A stretch of 64,000 bases of DNA from the NCBI RefSeq assembly GCF_000373565.1, contig NZ_KB891812.1, positions 1 through 64,000 on the forward strand, given 5' to 3'. Below the pieces are notes generated by a model. The model worked only from the letters and a program-made list of their open reading frames with translations. It made no database searches and was not told where the DNA came from. A program made the position numbers and the translations under genes. Origin of the DNA: Streptomyces sp. HmicA12. Lineage in GTDB: Bacteria; Actinomycetota; Actinomycetes; Streptomycetales; Streptomycetaceae. This document shows positions 26,881 through 34,983 of the stretch, piece by piece. The stretch's first letter is position 1; every line of letters begins with the position of its first letter.

Positions 26881-27224
26881 AAGTAGCCGGAGCCGATCTC
26901 GCTGCCCGGGATCTGGGCGGCGATGGCGAGCACCGGCACACGGCTGCGCTGAGCGTCGAAGAGCCCGTTGATGAGGTGCAGGTTGCCCGGGCCGCAGCTG
27001 CCGACGCAGACGTTGAACTCTCCGGTCAGCCCGGCCTCGGCCGCCGCCGCGAGGGCTGCGCTCTCCTCGTGTCGTACGTGGACCCAGTCGACATCGTCGT
27101 CCCGGCGGATGGCGTCCGTCAGGCCGTTGAGCGAATCACCGGGGAGGCCGTACAGACGGCGTACCCCGGAGGCTTTGAGCGAGGCGATGACGTGTTCGGC
27201 GAAGGTGGGCATACGTGTGGGCAT
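26866..27224 (-). pseudogene. Pyruvate dehydrogenase (PoxB-like, TPP-dependent), N-terminal fragment
   Basis: The minus strand reads FAEHVIASLKASGVRRLYGL, then PGDSLNGLTDAIRR, VRHEESAALAAAAEAGLTG, GSCGPGNLHLINGLFDAQRS and EIGSGYFQETRPQE. This is the N-terminal TPP-binding pyrimidine domain of a pyruvate:quinone oxidoreductase or pyruvate oxidase, with the catalytic Glu in HEES. Only about 115 of 570-580 residues remain. The start is duplicated: two ATGs lie 12 bp apart in a tandem repeat. Confidence 0.78.
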
Positions 27225-27541
27225 ACGTGTGGCCTTTCGTCGGTCGTGAGCGCGGCCGGTGCGGAGCGAGAAGGACTCACGCGGCCGGTGCGCGGGGAGA
27301 ACGCACCACACGGACGGAGGCCGTCGGCACAGGGGCTCGCCTTGATCGACGAGCACCTGACCGGTCTTGTCGGCCGACCTCGCGCACACATCCGTCGAAT
27401 GACTGCGGGCGCGGTACCGGGGTGTCCGCAGTGTCGGCGTCACCCAACTCCGGCCCGACGCGGCTGACTTACGTCATCACGCAGTGCGGCGAGAACGCCG
27501 CTGCGCCGACGGGACACGGGTGGGGTGTCGCCAGTCGGTGG

Positions 27542-28360
27542 TCATACGGATTCGCTGACCGCACGCCACTCGGAGTCCTGGGCGGCGAGCCGTTCGGCCA
27601 TGTTCTCGGCGGCGGCGACGGCGTCCTTGCCCAGAAGAAGGCGAAGGGGCGGCTGATCGGCCTCCGTGATGTCGAGCAGGACGCGGGCGATGCGGGCGGG
27701 ATCGCCGGGCTGCCGGCCGTGCGCGCCCCTGATGTTTCCGACGGCGCCGCCGACAACGGCCTCGTAGGGGGCGCTGACCGGCGGGGTGGCCATGGAGGAG
27801 CCGGCCCACTCGGTGCGCATACCGCCCGGTTCGAGGACGGTGACCCTGATGCCCAGGGGTGCCACTTCCTGGGCCAGGACCTCGGAGAAACCGCCGACAG
27901 CCCACTTGGCCGCCTGGTAAGCGCCCAGGCCCGGGACTCCGACGCGTCCGCCGACGGACGAGACCTGGATGATGTGCCCGCTCCTCTGCTCGCGCAGGAC
28001 GGGGAGGGCGGCCCGGGATACGTTGACGACACCGAAGAGGTTGGCTTCGATCTGGTCGCGGAACGTCTGGTCGGACATGTCCTCGATAGCGGCCATGTCG
28101 GCGTAGCCGGCGTTGTTGACGACGACGTCAAGGCTGCCGAAGGCTTCCGCGGCGGACCGCACGGCGCGCCGCGCCGCCTCGGCGTCGGTGACATCCAGGG
28201 TGATCAGGCGGACCTGGTCGCCGTACTGCTCGGCGAGGTCGTTCAGGGCCTCGGTGCGACGCGCGGTGGCGACCAGGTTGTCGCCCGCCTCCAGTACGGC
28301 TTCGGAGATGGCGCGGCCCAGTCCACGGGCACTTCCGGTGATCAGCCAGGTCTTGCTCAT
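27542..28360 (-). CDS. SDR-family oxidoreductase
   Basis: The 272-residue protein begins MSKTWLITGSARGLGRAISE, giving the TGxxxGxG cofactor loop at once. DVVVNNAGYAD is the NNAG motif, QVSSVGGRVGVPGLG carries the Ser, and YQAAKWAVGGFSEVLAQEV the YxxxK pair. A C-terminal substrate cap follows (PPLRLLLGKDAVAAAENMAE), typical of the group annotated as oxidoreductases or short-chain dehydrogenases near TetR genes. It is 60 bases downstream of the SRPBCC gene and shares its promoter region, which carries two copies of the 21-bp operator. Confidence 0.87.
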   Translation of the reverse strand: MSKTWLITGSARGLGRAISEAVLEAGDNLVATARRTEALNDLAEQYGDQVRLITLDVTDAEAARRAVRSAAEAFGSLDVVVNNAGYADMAAIEDMSDQTFRDQIEANLFGVVNVSRAALPVLREQRSGHIIQVSSVGGRVGVPGLGAYQAAKWAVGGFSEVLAQEVAPLGIRVTVLEPGGMRTEWAGSSMATPPVSAPYEAVVGGAVGNIRGAHGRQPGDPARIARVLLDITEADQPPLRLLLGKDAVAAAENMAERLAAQDSEWRAVSESV

Positions 28361-28420
28361 GACGTTCCTCAATTCCTTTTGTAGTGACGCTGGTTCGGCG
28401 GCCCTCGGGTTCTGGTCCGC

Positions 28421-28849
28421 TCACTCGGCCCGCAGGGGGCCCGCGAACGACTTGCGCAGGGACTTGGGGGCGACCAGCGGCAGAAGCGAGGCGAGCACCT
28501 TGCCCTTGAACGTGCTCGGCAGCCGCGTCAGCTCGACGTCGATCCGGGTGCCGGCACCCTCCGGGGTCATCTTGAACACCCAGCCACCGCCGGCGCCGAA
28601 GAGCTTGGAGTCCAAGGTGGTGATGGTGACCGTGTCACCGGCCGGCTCCCATGCGTAGCGCGCCCGCTCCCAGGCAGCGGCGGTGCCCTCGGTGACCTCG
28701 GCCCAGGTGTCCCCGAGGTCGTGGACCTCGAAGTGGTCGGCGTCGATGGTGGGCCAGGACTGCGCGCGGGACGGGCTGAAGTCGGTCAGCACCTCCAGTA
28801 CGCCCTTGGGGTCGAGCTGGGAGCGGAGCTGTACGCGAACGACTGTCAT
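28421..28849 (-). CDS. SRPBCC (START-like) ligand-binding protein
   Basis: The 142-residue product has VRVQLRSQLDPKGVLEVLTD at the start, then WAEVTEGTAAAWERARYAWE, FKMTPEGAGTRIDVELTRLP and a C-terminal helix (KVLASLLPLVAPKSLRKSF). This is the layout of a polyketide-cyclase/START-like fold with a hydrophobic pocket. These proteins bind or cyclise small hydrophobic molecules; the ligand is unknown. It starts at ATG 28849, with two tandem copies of the shared operator 21-83 bases upstream, and leads the SRPBCC-SDR operon. Confidence 0.75.
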   Translation of the reverse strand: MTVVRVQLRSQLDPKGVLEVLTDFSPSRAQSWPTIDADHFEVHDLGDTWAEVTEGTAAAWERARYAWEPAGDTVTITTLDSKLFGAGGGWVFKMTPEGAGTRIDVELTRLPSTFKGKVLASLLPLVAPKSLRKSFAGPLRAE

Positions 28850-28869
28850 GGGATTCCCTCACTCAAGAT

Positions 28870-28932
28870 GTAACTGGTCTGAATGGTGACGATAGATTTG
28901 CATGGACTCAAGTAACCCGTCAAGACGGTGAC
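28870..28932. promoter_or_regulatory. Two shared-regulon operators, 42 bp apart
   Basis: Copy A at 28870-28890 is GTAACT-N9-GGTGAC. Copy B at 28912-28932 is GTAACC-N9-GGTGAC with core CGTCAAGAC. On the minus strand copy B contains TTGACG, which could serve as a -35 element for the SRPBCC gene. Confidence 0.75.
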
Positions 28933-28952
28933 TTCACCACCGTGGCGCGCTT

Positions 28953-28978
28953 CGGCCCGCGCCATGAGACGCGGGCCG
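28953..28978. terminator. Stem-loop terminator
   Basis: Nine-bp arms CGGCCCGCG and CGCGGGCCG with an 8-base loop, 27 bases beyond the stop of the minus-strand membrane protein gene (stop at 29005). Confidence 0.5.
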
Positions 28979-29004
28979 GAGCGTTTCGGGAGAGGTGCGG
29001 GATG

Positions 29005-29595
29005 TCAGGCGGTCCGGGCGCCCAGCTGGCGGGACTTCCAGCCCAGCAGCAGGGCCTGGAGGATGAACCACACCCCGCCGCCGGTGGCGTAAACCGAGAG
29101 CACGTCGAGCGAGGGGTCGTCGCCCGCGGCCCGGATGTTGTAGGTGATGCCGACGAGGAAGGACAACCCGCCCGAGATCAGGGTCGGCCACTGCTTGCCG
29201 AACTCGGGGCCACGCCGCCGCAGTCCTACGACGACCTGGGCGAGACCGGAGACGACGGCCCAGCAGCCGAACACATGGAGCACCGGCGCCTCGCCGCCGG
29301 CGCCCGCGACGCCGATCGCGACGGCGGCCAGCACGCTGAGCACCCCGTTGAACGCGGTGACCCGGCGCTCGGCGCCCTCGGGGGTGGCGCGGTGGTCGAT
29401 CAGCGAGGACACCGCGTCGATCAACGGGTAGACGACCAGCAGCGTGATGGCCACCGCGTCGACGTCCTTGTGGGCTTCGGCGAACACCAGGGCCCACACC
29501 ACGGCGAGGATGCCGCGGCTCACGTACAGCTTCAGCAGCGAGGAACGTTCGTCCGTTGCCGTCGGTGCGGTCACGGTCGCTGTTCGGGTGCTCAT
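29005..29595 (-). CDS. DUF308/HdeD-like membrane protein
   Basis: The 196-residue protein has about six hydrophobic helices: ILAVVWALVFAEAHK, VAITLLVVYPLIDAVSSL, GVLSVLAAVAIGVAGAG, VFGCWAVVSGLAQVVVGL, TLISGGLSFLVGITYNI and GGGVWFILQALLLGW. The pairs of helices with small loops and the VSGLAQ segment resemble the HdeD/DUF308 group, which in enterobacteria is linked to acid stress. The role here is unknown. It lies 43 bases downstream of the tannase-like esterase gene on the same strand, so the two are probably cotranscribed. Confidence 0.7.
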   Translation of the reverse strand: MSTRTATVTAPTATDERSSLLKLYVSRGILAVVWALVFAEAHKDVDAVAITLLVVYPLIDAVSSLIDHRATPEGAERRVTAFNGVLSVLAAVAIGVAGAGGEAPVLHVFGCWAVVSGLAQVVVGLRRRGPEFGKQWPTLISGGLSFLVGITYNIRAAGDDPSLDVLSVYATGGGVWFILQALLLGWKSRQLGARTA

Positions 29596-29638
29596 GTCGG
29601 TTCGGCCTTTCTCAGGTCAGGGGGCGTCGCCGACCCGG

Positions 29639-31258
29639 TCAGTGCCGGGAGGAGGGGGACACGCAGCGGAAGCTGGCGGCGAGGGCCGGGTCACCGTGGC
29701 CCTTGTAGCGGGAGACCTCGGGGTAGGCGCACAGGTCGCGGTCGACCTTCTCGCCCTTGGCGTTGATCAGGGTGGCGGGCAGGGTCGCGGGCGCCGTGCC
29801 GTGCTCGACCCAGGCGGTCAGTGCCGAGAGGCCGTCGGCCGAGCCGTCGGTACCGTTGAGACCGCAGTGGTTGGTGCCCGGGGCGAGAAAGAGCCGGTAG
29901 AAGTCGTCGACCCGCTTGGAGCCGCCCATCTCCCGCTCGACCTGCTTGTGGTACTCCACGGTGCCCTGGGTGGGGATGAACTGGTCGGCGGCGCCGTGCC
30001 AGGTCAGCAGCTTGCCACCGGACTTGCGGAAGTCCGACAGGTCCGGGTCGTCGGTGCCGATGACCTTGTCGTACTCGGCCTGGGACTGCCGGAACAGCTT
30101 CGTGAAGTCGCTGTAGGTGATCTTCGTGAGGTCGAAGTCCGGGTTCTTCCTCAGGAAGAGCTGGACCCACAGGGCGGGAACCTGGAAGGGCTGGCCCTTG
30201 ACGGTGCCGTCGGTGTCCGCCGCGGAGTGCGCCAGGCCGGTCAGGTCGGCCCCGACCGGGACGCCGGGCCACAGCTTCTGTCCCGAGGTGGTGCGGGGGC
30301 CGTCCCAGATCTTGCGGACCACGGCCGCGTCGGCCGCCGTGATGGTCAGTTCCTTGCCCTCGCAGTTGACCTTGGTACCGATCAGCCGGCGCGGGTCGAA
30401 GTCGCAGCGGGACGCGTCGTTGACCAGGCCGTCCCTGACACCGTCGAGCTTGTCGCAGGCCTTGACCGCGGCGTCGGTGAAGGCGTTGAGCTCACAGTCG
30501 GTCGGGTAGGTCTTCTCGTTGTTCAGGACGACCTGCGGCCACAGGGTGGCGACCTCGTACTCGTCCCAGTTGATGGCGGGAGCGTCCGCGAGGATGCCGT
30601 CGTAGTCGTCGGGGTAGGCCTGGGCCTCCATGTAGCCCTGGCGTCCGCCGGTGGAGCAGCCGGTGAAGTAGGAGTAGGCGGCGCGCCTGCCGTAGACGCC
30701 GTCCACGACCGCCTTGCCGACGGCCGCGGCCTCGTGCTGGGAGCGGGAGGCGAAGTTCTTCAGCGGCGTGCTGTTGACCTGGTTCTCGCTGTTGAGGACC
30801 CAGCTGGTGTCCAGGACGTCACCTACTCCGGCGTCCGTGGTCGTCACCGCGTAGCCGTTCTTGACCGCGGCGCCCAGGCCGACACCGTTGTCCCCGGCGC
30901 TGTAGGCGCTGCCGCCGATCGCCTGGAAACGGCCGTTCCACCTCTCCAGGGGCAGCCAGGTCTGCACCTTGGCGTGATCCCCCTCCCCCGGGTGGGCGAG
31001 CGTGACCGTCACCTGGCAGAAGGCCGGAACGCCGGACACGTCGCCGCCGAGGATCCCGGTGCCGTGGATGGTGCCGCCGGCCTGGCGGACCGCCGTCACG
31101 GACTCCACCTCGGTGCCGGCCGGGGCCTTCACGGACGGCGCCGCACAGGCGCCGGTGGCGGCGGTGTCACGGGTCCCCTCCGCCGAGGCGGTCGGCAGAT
31201 ACACCGCCGCCGCGACCAGCGGCACACCAACTGCGAATACTGTCAGAGCCTTCTTCAT
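29639..31258 (-). CDS. Secreted tannase / feruloyl-esterase family protein
   Basis: The 539-residue product from ATG 31258 has a Sec signal peptide (LTVFAVGVPLVAAAVYLPTA, cleavage after ASA). The nucleophile elbow YFTGCSTGGRQGYMEAQA lies near residue 201. DDYDGILADAPAINWDEYE follows, then WHGAADQFIPTQGTVEY with the acid and NHCGLNG with the catalytic His near residue 463. The Cys beside the Ser and the Cys after the His are the disulfide pair of the tannase CS-D-HC motif. It should hydrolyse ester bonds of plant phenolics outside the cell. One copy of the shared operator lies 88 bases upstream. Confidence 0.85.
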   Translation of the reverse strand: MKKALTVFAVGVPLVAAAVYLPTASAEGTRDTAATGACAAPSVKAPAGTEVESVTAVRQAGGTIHGTGILGGDVSGVPAFCQVTVTLAHPGEGDHAKVQTWLPLERWNGRFQAIGGSAYSAGDNGVGLGAAVKNGYAVTTTDAGVGDVLDTSWVLNSENQVNSTPLKNFASRSQHEAAAVGKAVVDGVYGRRAAYSYFTGCSTGGRQGYMEAQAYPDDYDGILADAPAINWDEYEVATLWPQVVLNNEKTYPTDCELNAFTDAAVKACDKLDGVRDGLVNDASRCDFDPRRLIGTKVNCEGKELTITAADAAVVRKIWDGPRTTSGQKLWPGVPVGADLTGLAHSAADTDGTVKGQPFQVPALWVQLFLRKNPDFDLTKITYSDFTKLFRQSQAEYDKVIGTDDPDLSDFRKSGGKLLTWHGAADQFIPTQGTVEYHKQVEREMGGSKRVDDFYRLFLAPGTNHCGLNGTDGSADGLSALTAWVEHGTAPATLPATLINAKGEKVDRDLCAYPEVSRYKGHGDPALAASFRCVSPSSRH

Positions 31259-31345
31259 TGCTTTCCCATCCAAGAGGTAGGTGTGCGCCCAATACGGCTG
31301 CACATGTGCATGTAGCACGGCATCCGGAGATCTGATTCAGAACAT

Positions 31346-31366
31346 GCCACTGGTCAGAACAGTGAC
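31346..31366. promoter_or_regulatory. Shared-regulon operator upstream of the tannase-like gene
   Basis: GCCACT-N9-AGTGAC with core GGTCAGAAC. It is more divergent than other copies but keeps spacing and palindromic half-sites. Confidence 0.55.
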
Positions 31367-31488
31367 ATCAGGTTCGGGGTGGGCATCAGGTGTCAGGACG
31401 AGCCCGACGCCCCGGCCGGGTATCACTCTGCCCGTGGGCCGACAGCGGCACTACCGTCAATTGACGGTCCACGCACGGGAAGTGGCAC

Positions 31489-32187
31489 CTAGGTCATTCG
31501 ACGGTCGTCGGCACTCGTGGACGACGACGTGTGCTCTTCTCGCAGCCACTTCGCGTGGTACCGCTGCACCCAGGTTCTGCTGACATACCCGGTACGCATC
31601 CCGAGCAGGGCCTCCGGGTCCTGGAGGGCCTTGCGCATGTGTCCGAGCACGACGAGGGTGATCGCCCAGGCCAGCAGGTCATGGACGAAGATCGCGCTGG
31701 TGCGGGAGATGAACGGCAACAGCCCCATGAACCACATCAGCAGGCCCGTGAAGATCATCACCAGTACGGCGCCGGCGATCCAGCCCGCGTAAAGCTTCTG
31801 CCCCGCGTTGAACTTGCCGGCGGGCCGCGCCTCGGGCGAGGTGCGGCGCCTGCGGACGGCGCGCAACCACTGCCGGTCGTACACCGCGAAGCGGTTGATC
31901 CTGCGCAGGTCCGCGCGGAATTCGCGGGAGAAGAGCCCCAGGAGAAAGGGCAGAGGCAGGGAGATGCCGGACCACTCGTGAAGGGTGACCATCAGGTGCC
32001 GGCGCCCCACGAGTTGAGCCAGCGGAGCGAGATACAGGCAGGCGGCGGTGACCAGGCACACCAGCATCAGGTAGCCGGTGGTCCGGTGGATCCAGCGCTC
32101 AGCGGTGCTGAACCGCCGGATCCTGGCGGACGGTTCAGGCCGCGTCGCTGTGCCGGTCGGCGTCGTCGAGCCAGCCGTCGACCGCAT
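31489..32187 (-). CDS. Cytochrome b561-type membrane subunit
   Basis: The 232-residue protein carries four transmembrane helices with paired histidines: ERWIHRTTGYLMLVCLVTAA, HLMVTLHEWSGISLPLPFLL, AGWIAGAVLVMIFTGLLMW and FVHDLLAWAITLVVLGHMRK. This is the layout of a di-haem cytochrome b561/b6-type quinone-linked subunit. Its start at ATG 32187 lies 53 bases inside the end of the upstream sulfite-oxidase-fold gene, so translation is probably coupled. Together they would pass electrons between quinone and a molybdoenzyme, as in the MsrPQ (YedYZ) pair. The exact substrate is unknown. Confidence 0.78.
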   Translation of the reverse strand: MRSTAGSTTPTGTATRPEPSARIRRFSTAERWIHRTTGYLMLVCLVTAACLYLAPLAQLVGRRHLMVTLHEWSGISLPLPFLLGLFSREFRADLRRINRFAVYDRQWLRAVRRRRTSPEARPAGKFNAGQKLYAGWIAGAVLVMIFTGLLMWFMGLLPFISRTSAIFVHDLLAWAITLVVLGHMRKALQDPEALLGMRTGYVSRTWVQRYHAKWLREEHTSSSTSADDRRMT

Positions 32188-32860
32188 AACCGCGCTCCTC
32201 CCAGTAGCCGGGGACGACCTTGTCGGTGACCGAGATGCCGGACAGCCACTTGGCCGACTTGTAGAAGTACATGGGGGCCACGTAGAGGCGGACGGGGCCG
32301 CCGTGCTCGTGGGTGATGGGTTTGTCCTGCATGTTCAGCGCGACCAGGACGTCCGAGCGGCGGGCCTGTTCCAGGGTGAGGCTCTCGCTGTAGGCGCCGT
32401 CGAAGCAGGTGAACCGGATCGCCGCGCCCGGAGAGCGCACGCCGGCATCGTCGAGGATGTCGGCCAGTCGCACACCGTCGAAAGGTGTCTTCTCCACGCG
32501 CCATCCGTCGGTGCACACGACGTCGTGCACGACCCGGCTCTGCGGCATCGCACGCAACTGGTCGAGGGTGTAGCTCCTGGGCCGGTCGACCAGCCCGGTG
32601 ACCCGCAACTGGTAGCTCGCCTCGCCCTTGTGCGGTACCGAGCCGACGACGCTGTAGTACCGGAAGCCACCGGGATTGGGCAGCAGCCCGGTGGCGCCGG
32701 TCGGGTCGAGCTGGGAGGCGGCGCCGAGGAACCCCTCCCAGCCGCGCTGCAGATAGGGCGCGGCGGCGAGCCCCGCGGCCCCGGCGGCGAGCACGCTCAG
32801 CATCGCGCGCCGGCCTGCAGGCGCGCCTTCGGCGTCATCCGGCTTCGGCCTTTCAGCCAT
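32135..32860 (-). CDS. Molybdopterin-dependent oxidoreductase, sulfite-oxidase fold
   Basis: The 241-residue protein has an N-terminal export segment (RRAMLSVLAAGAAGLAAAPY, an Arg pair before the hydrophobic run as in Tat signals). It then has SYQLRVTGLVDRPRSYTLDQ, VHDVVCTDGWRVEKTPFDGV with the Mo-ligand Cys, FTCFDGAYSESLTLEQA, and MQDKPITHEHGGPVRLYVAP with MYFYKSAKW. The order matches oxidoreductase molybdopterin-binding (SUOX/MsrP) domains. It is followed by an overlapping cytochrome b561 gene. Two operator copies lie upstream, one next to the ribosome site. Confidence 0.85.
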   Translation of the reverse strand: MAERPKPDDAEGAPAGRRAMLSVLAAGAAGLAAAPYLQRGWEGFLGAASQLDPTGATGLLPNPGGFRYYSVVGSVPHKGEASYQLRVTGLVDRPRSYTLDQLRAMPQSRVVHDVVCTDGWRVEKTPFDGVRLADILDDAGVRSPGAAIRFTCFDGAYSESLTLEQARRSDVLVALNMQDKPITHEHGGPVRLYVAPMYFYKSAKWLSGISVTDKVVPGYWEERGYAVDGWLDDADRHSDAA

Positions 32861-32865
32861 GGTCT

Positions 32866-32940
32866 GTACCCCCTTGAGGTGGTGACGGTCTTGTTCGCGC
32901 ATGACCTGCATATGATTCAGTCACCCGTTACAGGGGTGAC
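32866..32940. promoter_or_regulatory. Two shared-regulon operators before the molybdoenzyme gene
   Basis: 32920-32940 is GTCACC-N9-GGTGAC (core CGTTACAGG). 32866-32886 is GTACCC-N9-GGTGAC, one mismatch in the left half, and ends six bases before the ATG at 32860. Spacing is 54 bp, unlike the 42 bp at other double sites. Confidence 0.65.
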
Positions 32941-33169
32941 GACGCTCGGTGATGACGTACACCGATGGCACGGTGCGCCACGCCGCCCGGGTCACGCGAT
33001 CGGCGAACGACTGGTGACGCTGGTCGACGAGCCCGCTGACGGCCGGTTCGGCGATCGCTTCGGGGACGTCCGCGTAGAGCTGCGCCCGCGGGTCGGCGCC
33101 GATCGGGAACACTCCTTCCACTGCCTCGGGTTCCGGGGCGCCGAGCGGTGCGTACATGGGCTCGTCCAC
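32921..33169 (-). pseudogene. Alpha/beta hydrolase C-terminal remnant
   Basis: The frame from ATG 33169 reads RAQLYADVPEAIAEPAVSGL, VDQRHQSFADRVTRAAWRT and VPSVYVITERRH, then stops inside the operator at 32920-32940. The order (FxxDVP, then RxAW, then PSxYVIT) matches the region before the catalytic His in the hydrolase encoded at 40406-41266. The nucleophile domain and the final His helix are missing. A truncated paralogue is the simplest reading. Confidence 0.55.
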
Positions 33170-33514
33170 GTCCGGGACGAAGGCCGCCAGTCAGTCATGG
33201 TGTCTCTCCGCCACATACACAAACATGTGGGAACAACATCATTGTGTGCAGCCTATGAGCATGTTTCTACGCGATCGACATGTCCCTGCGCGGCGCTTGC
33301 CGCCCGGCGATGCGCTCGCACTTCGATGTCATGAGCAGTCGAACCTCGGTACGTACGAGAAGAGTCAACCTTCCCCGCGTGCACAGGCACATCAGCGCCT
33401 ATCGTGAAGAGCGCACATGCCAGAGGAACCATCCGGCGTCGACACTTATCTGCGCGGAGCCCTTGACATGGGTACCATGCGCAACGTCATCCATATCGAG
33501 GGAGTGAACCGGTT
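33170..33514. promoter_or_regulatory. Intergenic region with palindrome and possible promoter
   Basis: Contains a perfect CCACAT-N8-ATGTGG inverted repeat (33212-33231) and a TTGACA-containing stretch about 50 bases before the plus-strand gene at 33515. No gene is seen. Confidence 0.4.
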
Positions 33515-34063
33515 GTGACCAGCCAGTCCGCCGCCGCGCTCCGGTCGCGGTACGTCGAACAAGCCGCATCGGACCTGGAGGAGAACCGCCGCCTGCAGCA
33601 GGAGCTGAAGGAGCGGATCTCGATGTTGAAGCAGGAGGAAGCGCTCCTGCAGGACATCATCAGCCTCGCCGAGCGGTACGAGGGTTTCACCGACGCGTCC
33701 CGCCTGCCCGAGCAGACGCAGGACGAGCCCGTCGCCGCGAAGCCGAAGTCGAAGCGGGCTGCGGCCGGAACCACTTCGCGGCGCACCGCACCGACGAAGA
33801 CCGCATCGGCGGGCACCCCGGCGAAGGCAGCCGCGGAGGGGAAGCCACGTCCGGCACTGCTCGGTGACCTGCTCATGAAGCTGCTCGCCAAGTCCGACGA
33901 GCCGCGCCTGGCCAAGGAACTGCGGGACGAGCTCCTGAAGAAGCACCCCGACCGCAATCCCACACCGCAGGTCGTGCGGAACACTCTCGAGTCGCTCGTC
34001 GCCAAGGGACGTATCCAGCGGCACAAGCAACAGCGCTCCGTCATGTACACCGTCGTCAAGTAG
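33515..34063 (+). CDS. Coiled-coil and winged-helix regulatory protein
   Basis: The 182-residue protein starts at GTG 33515. Residues about 15-60 form a coiled coil (VEQAASDLEENRRLQQELKE, RISMLKQEEALLQDIISLAE). A Lys/Ala/Pro-rich linker of DNA-binding character follows (KPKSKRAAAGTTSRRTA). The C-terminal 70 residues look like a winged helix (LGDLLMKLLAKSDEPRLAKE, TPQVVRNTLESLVAKGRIQR) ending with a wing strand (SVMYTVVK). It is probably a DNA-binding accessory regulator or nucleoid-type protein. No effector domain is visible. Confidence 0.65.
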   Translation: MTSQSAAALRSRYVEQAASDLEENRRLQQELKERISMLKQEEALLQDIISLAERYEGFTDASRLPEQTQDEPVAAKPKSKRAAAGTTSRRTAPTKTASAGTPAKAAAEGKPRPALLGDLLMKLLAKSDEPRLAKELRDELLKKHPDRNPTPQVVRNTLESLVAKGRIQRHKQQRSVMYTVVK

Positions 34064-34118
34064 GGCCGGGCAAAAGGGCTCTGCCACAGGCGCCCATCGG
34101 GTGCCTGTCAGGAGAGGT

Positions 34119-34316
34119 TCAGAAGAAGTTCGAGGCCGCCGGGCCGTACCCGAAGAGCACCGCGCTCTCCGCCCAGTTCCACACCTGCACGTCCGTCGGC
34201 CAGGCATGTTGCTCGGGCTTCGTCACGGGCCGGGGCAGAGCCTTCGCGGTGGCATCTTTCGCCGTGGGGCGACCGCGCCTGGCGGTCCGTGCGTATGAGT
34301 GCGCCTGAGTGGCCAT
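34119..34316 (-). CDS. Small hypothetical protein, 65 residues
   Basis: From ATG 34316 the minus strand encodes a basic N-terminus (ARTARRGRPTAKDATAKALP) and a Trp-rich end (WPTDVQVWNWAESAVLF and GYGPAASNFF). The tail composition is unusual for a random frame. It lies 115 bases downstream of the OsmC gene on the same strand and could share its transcript. Family unknown. Confidence 0.4.
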   Translation of the reverse strand: MATQAHSYARTARRGRPTAKDATAKALPRPVTKPEQHAWPTDVQVWNWAESAVLFGYGPAASNFF

Positions 34317-34431
34317 GCCCTGCCCTCGCTCTTCGGTCTGCGGGATGGGTGGTGCTGGAGAAATGGGTGGCGGGCCCCGTGCGGGGGTTGGGGGGAAACA
34401 CGGGACCCGCCGGTCAGGGGGTGGGGGTGGG

Positions 34432-34863
34432 TCAGGAGGCCGCGGCGTCGGCGTTGACGGTGACGGGGATGTTGTCCCGCAGGGCCTTGGAGTACGGGCA
34501 GATCTGGTGGGCGGCCTGGGCGAGCTCCTGGGCTGTGGCCCGGTCGACACCGCCGAGGACGGGGTTGAGGACCGCGGAGAGCGAGAACTCGCCGTCGTCG
34601 CCGTGGGTGAGGGTGATCTGAGCGGTGATGGTGGTGCTGGTCAGCCGTATCTTGCGGGAGGTGGCGGCGCGGCGGAGGGCGCCGAGGAAGCAGGCGGCCC
34701 AGCCGGCGGCGAGGAGTTGCTCGGGGTTGGTGGCACCGCCCGCGCCACCGAGCTCCTTGGGGAGGGCGAGGCTGGTGTCCAGCAGCCCGTCGGACGAGCG
34801 GACGTGCCCCCCGTTCCGGCCTTCTCCGTCGACGTCGACAACTGCGGTGTAGCTGACAGCCAT
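34432..34863 (-). CDS. OsmC/Ohr-family peroxide reductase
   Basis: The 143-residue protein has YTAVVDVDGEGRNGGHVRSS, then ATNPEQLLAAGWAACFLGAL with the first redox Cys, and AAHQICPYSKALRDNIPVTV with the second Cys. This is the two-cysteine arrangement of Ohr-type organic hydroperoxide reductases, which reduce organic peroxides with a lipoylated or thiol donor. ATG 34863 matches the family start MAVSYTA. Two operator copies 42 bp apart lie 58-120 bases upstream. The distal copy contains TTGACA with CATGAT 18 bases downstream, a plausible promoter read toward this gene. Confidence 0.88.
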   Translation of the reverse strand: MAVSYTAVVDVDGEGRNGGHVRSSDGLLDTSLALPKELGGAGGATNPEQLLAAGWAACFLGALRRAATSRKIRLTSTTITAQITLTHGDDGEFSLSAVLNPVLGGVDRATAQELAQAAHQICPYSKALRDNIPVTVNADAAAS

Positions 34864-34920
34864 GGCTACTGCTCTCCATCTGGATCGAAAGTTGTCTGCC
34901 ACCCCACCAACATCGATGGG

Positions 34921-34983
34921 GTAACCGGTTGAGGCGGTGACGCAATCATGGCAACACTGTACGTCACCTGTCAAGACAGTTAC
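34921..34983. promoter_or_regulatory. Two shared-regulon operators, 42 bp apart, before OsmC
   Basis: 34921-34941 is GTAACC-N9-GGTGAC (core GGTTGAGGC). 34963-34983 is GTCACC-N9-AGTTAC (core TGTCAAGAC). The second overlaps the TAA stop of the catalase gene. Confidence 0.78.
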
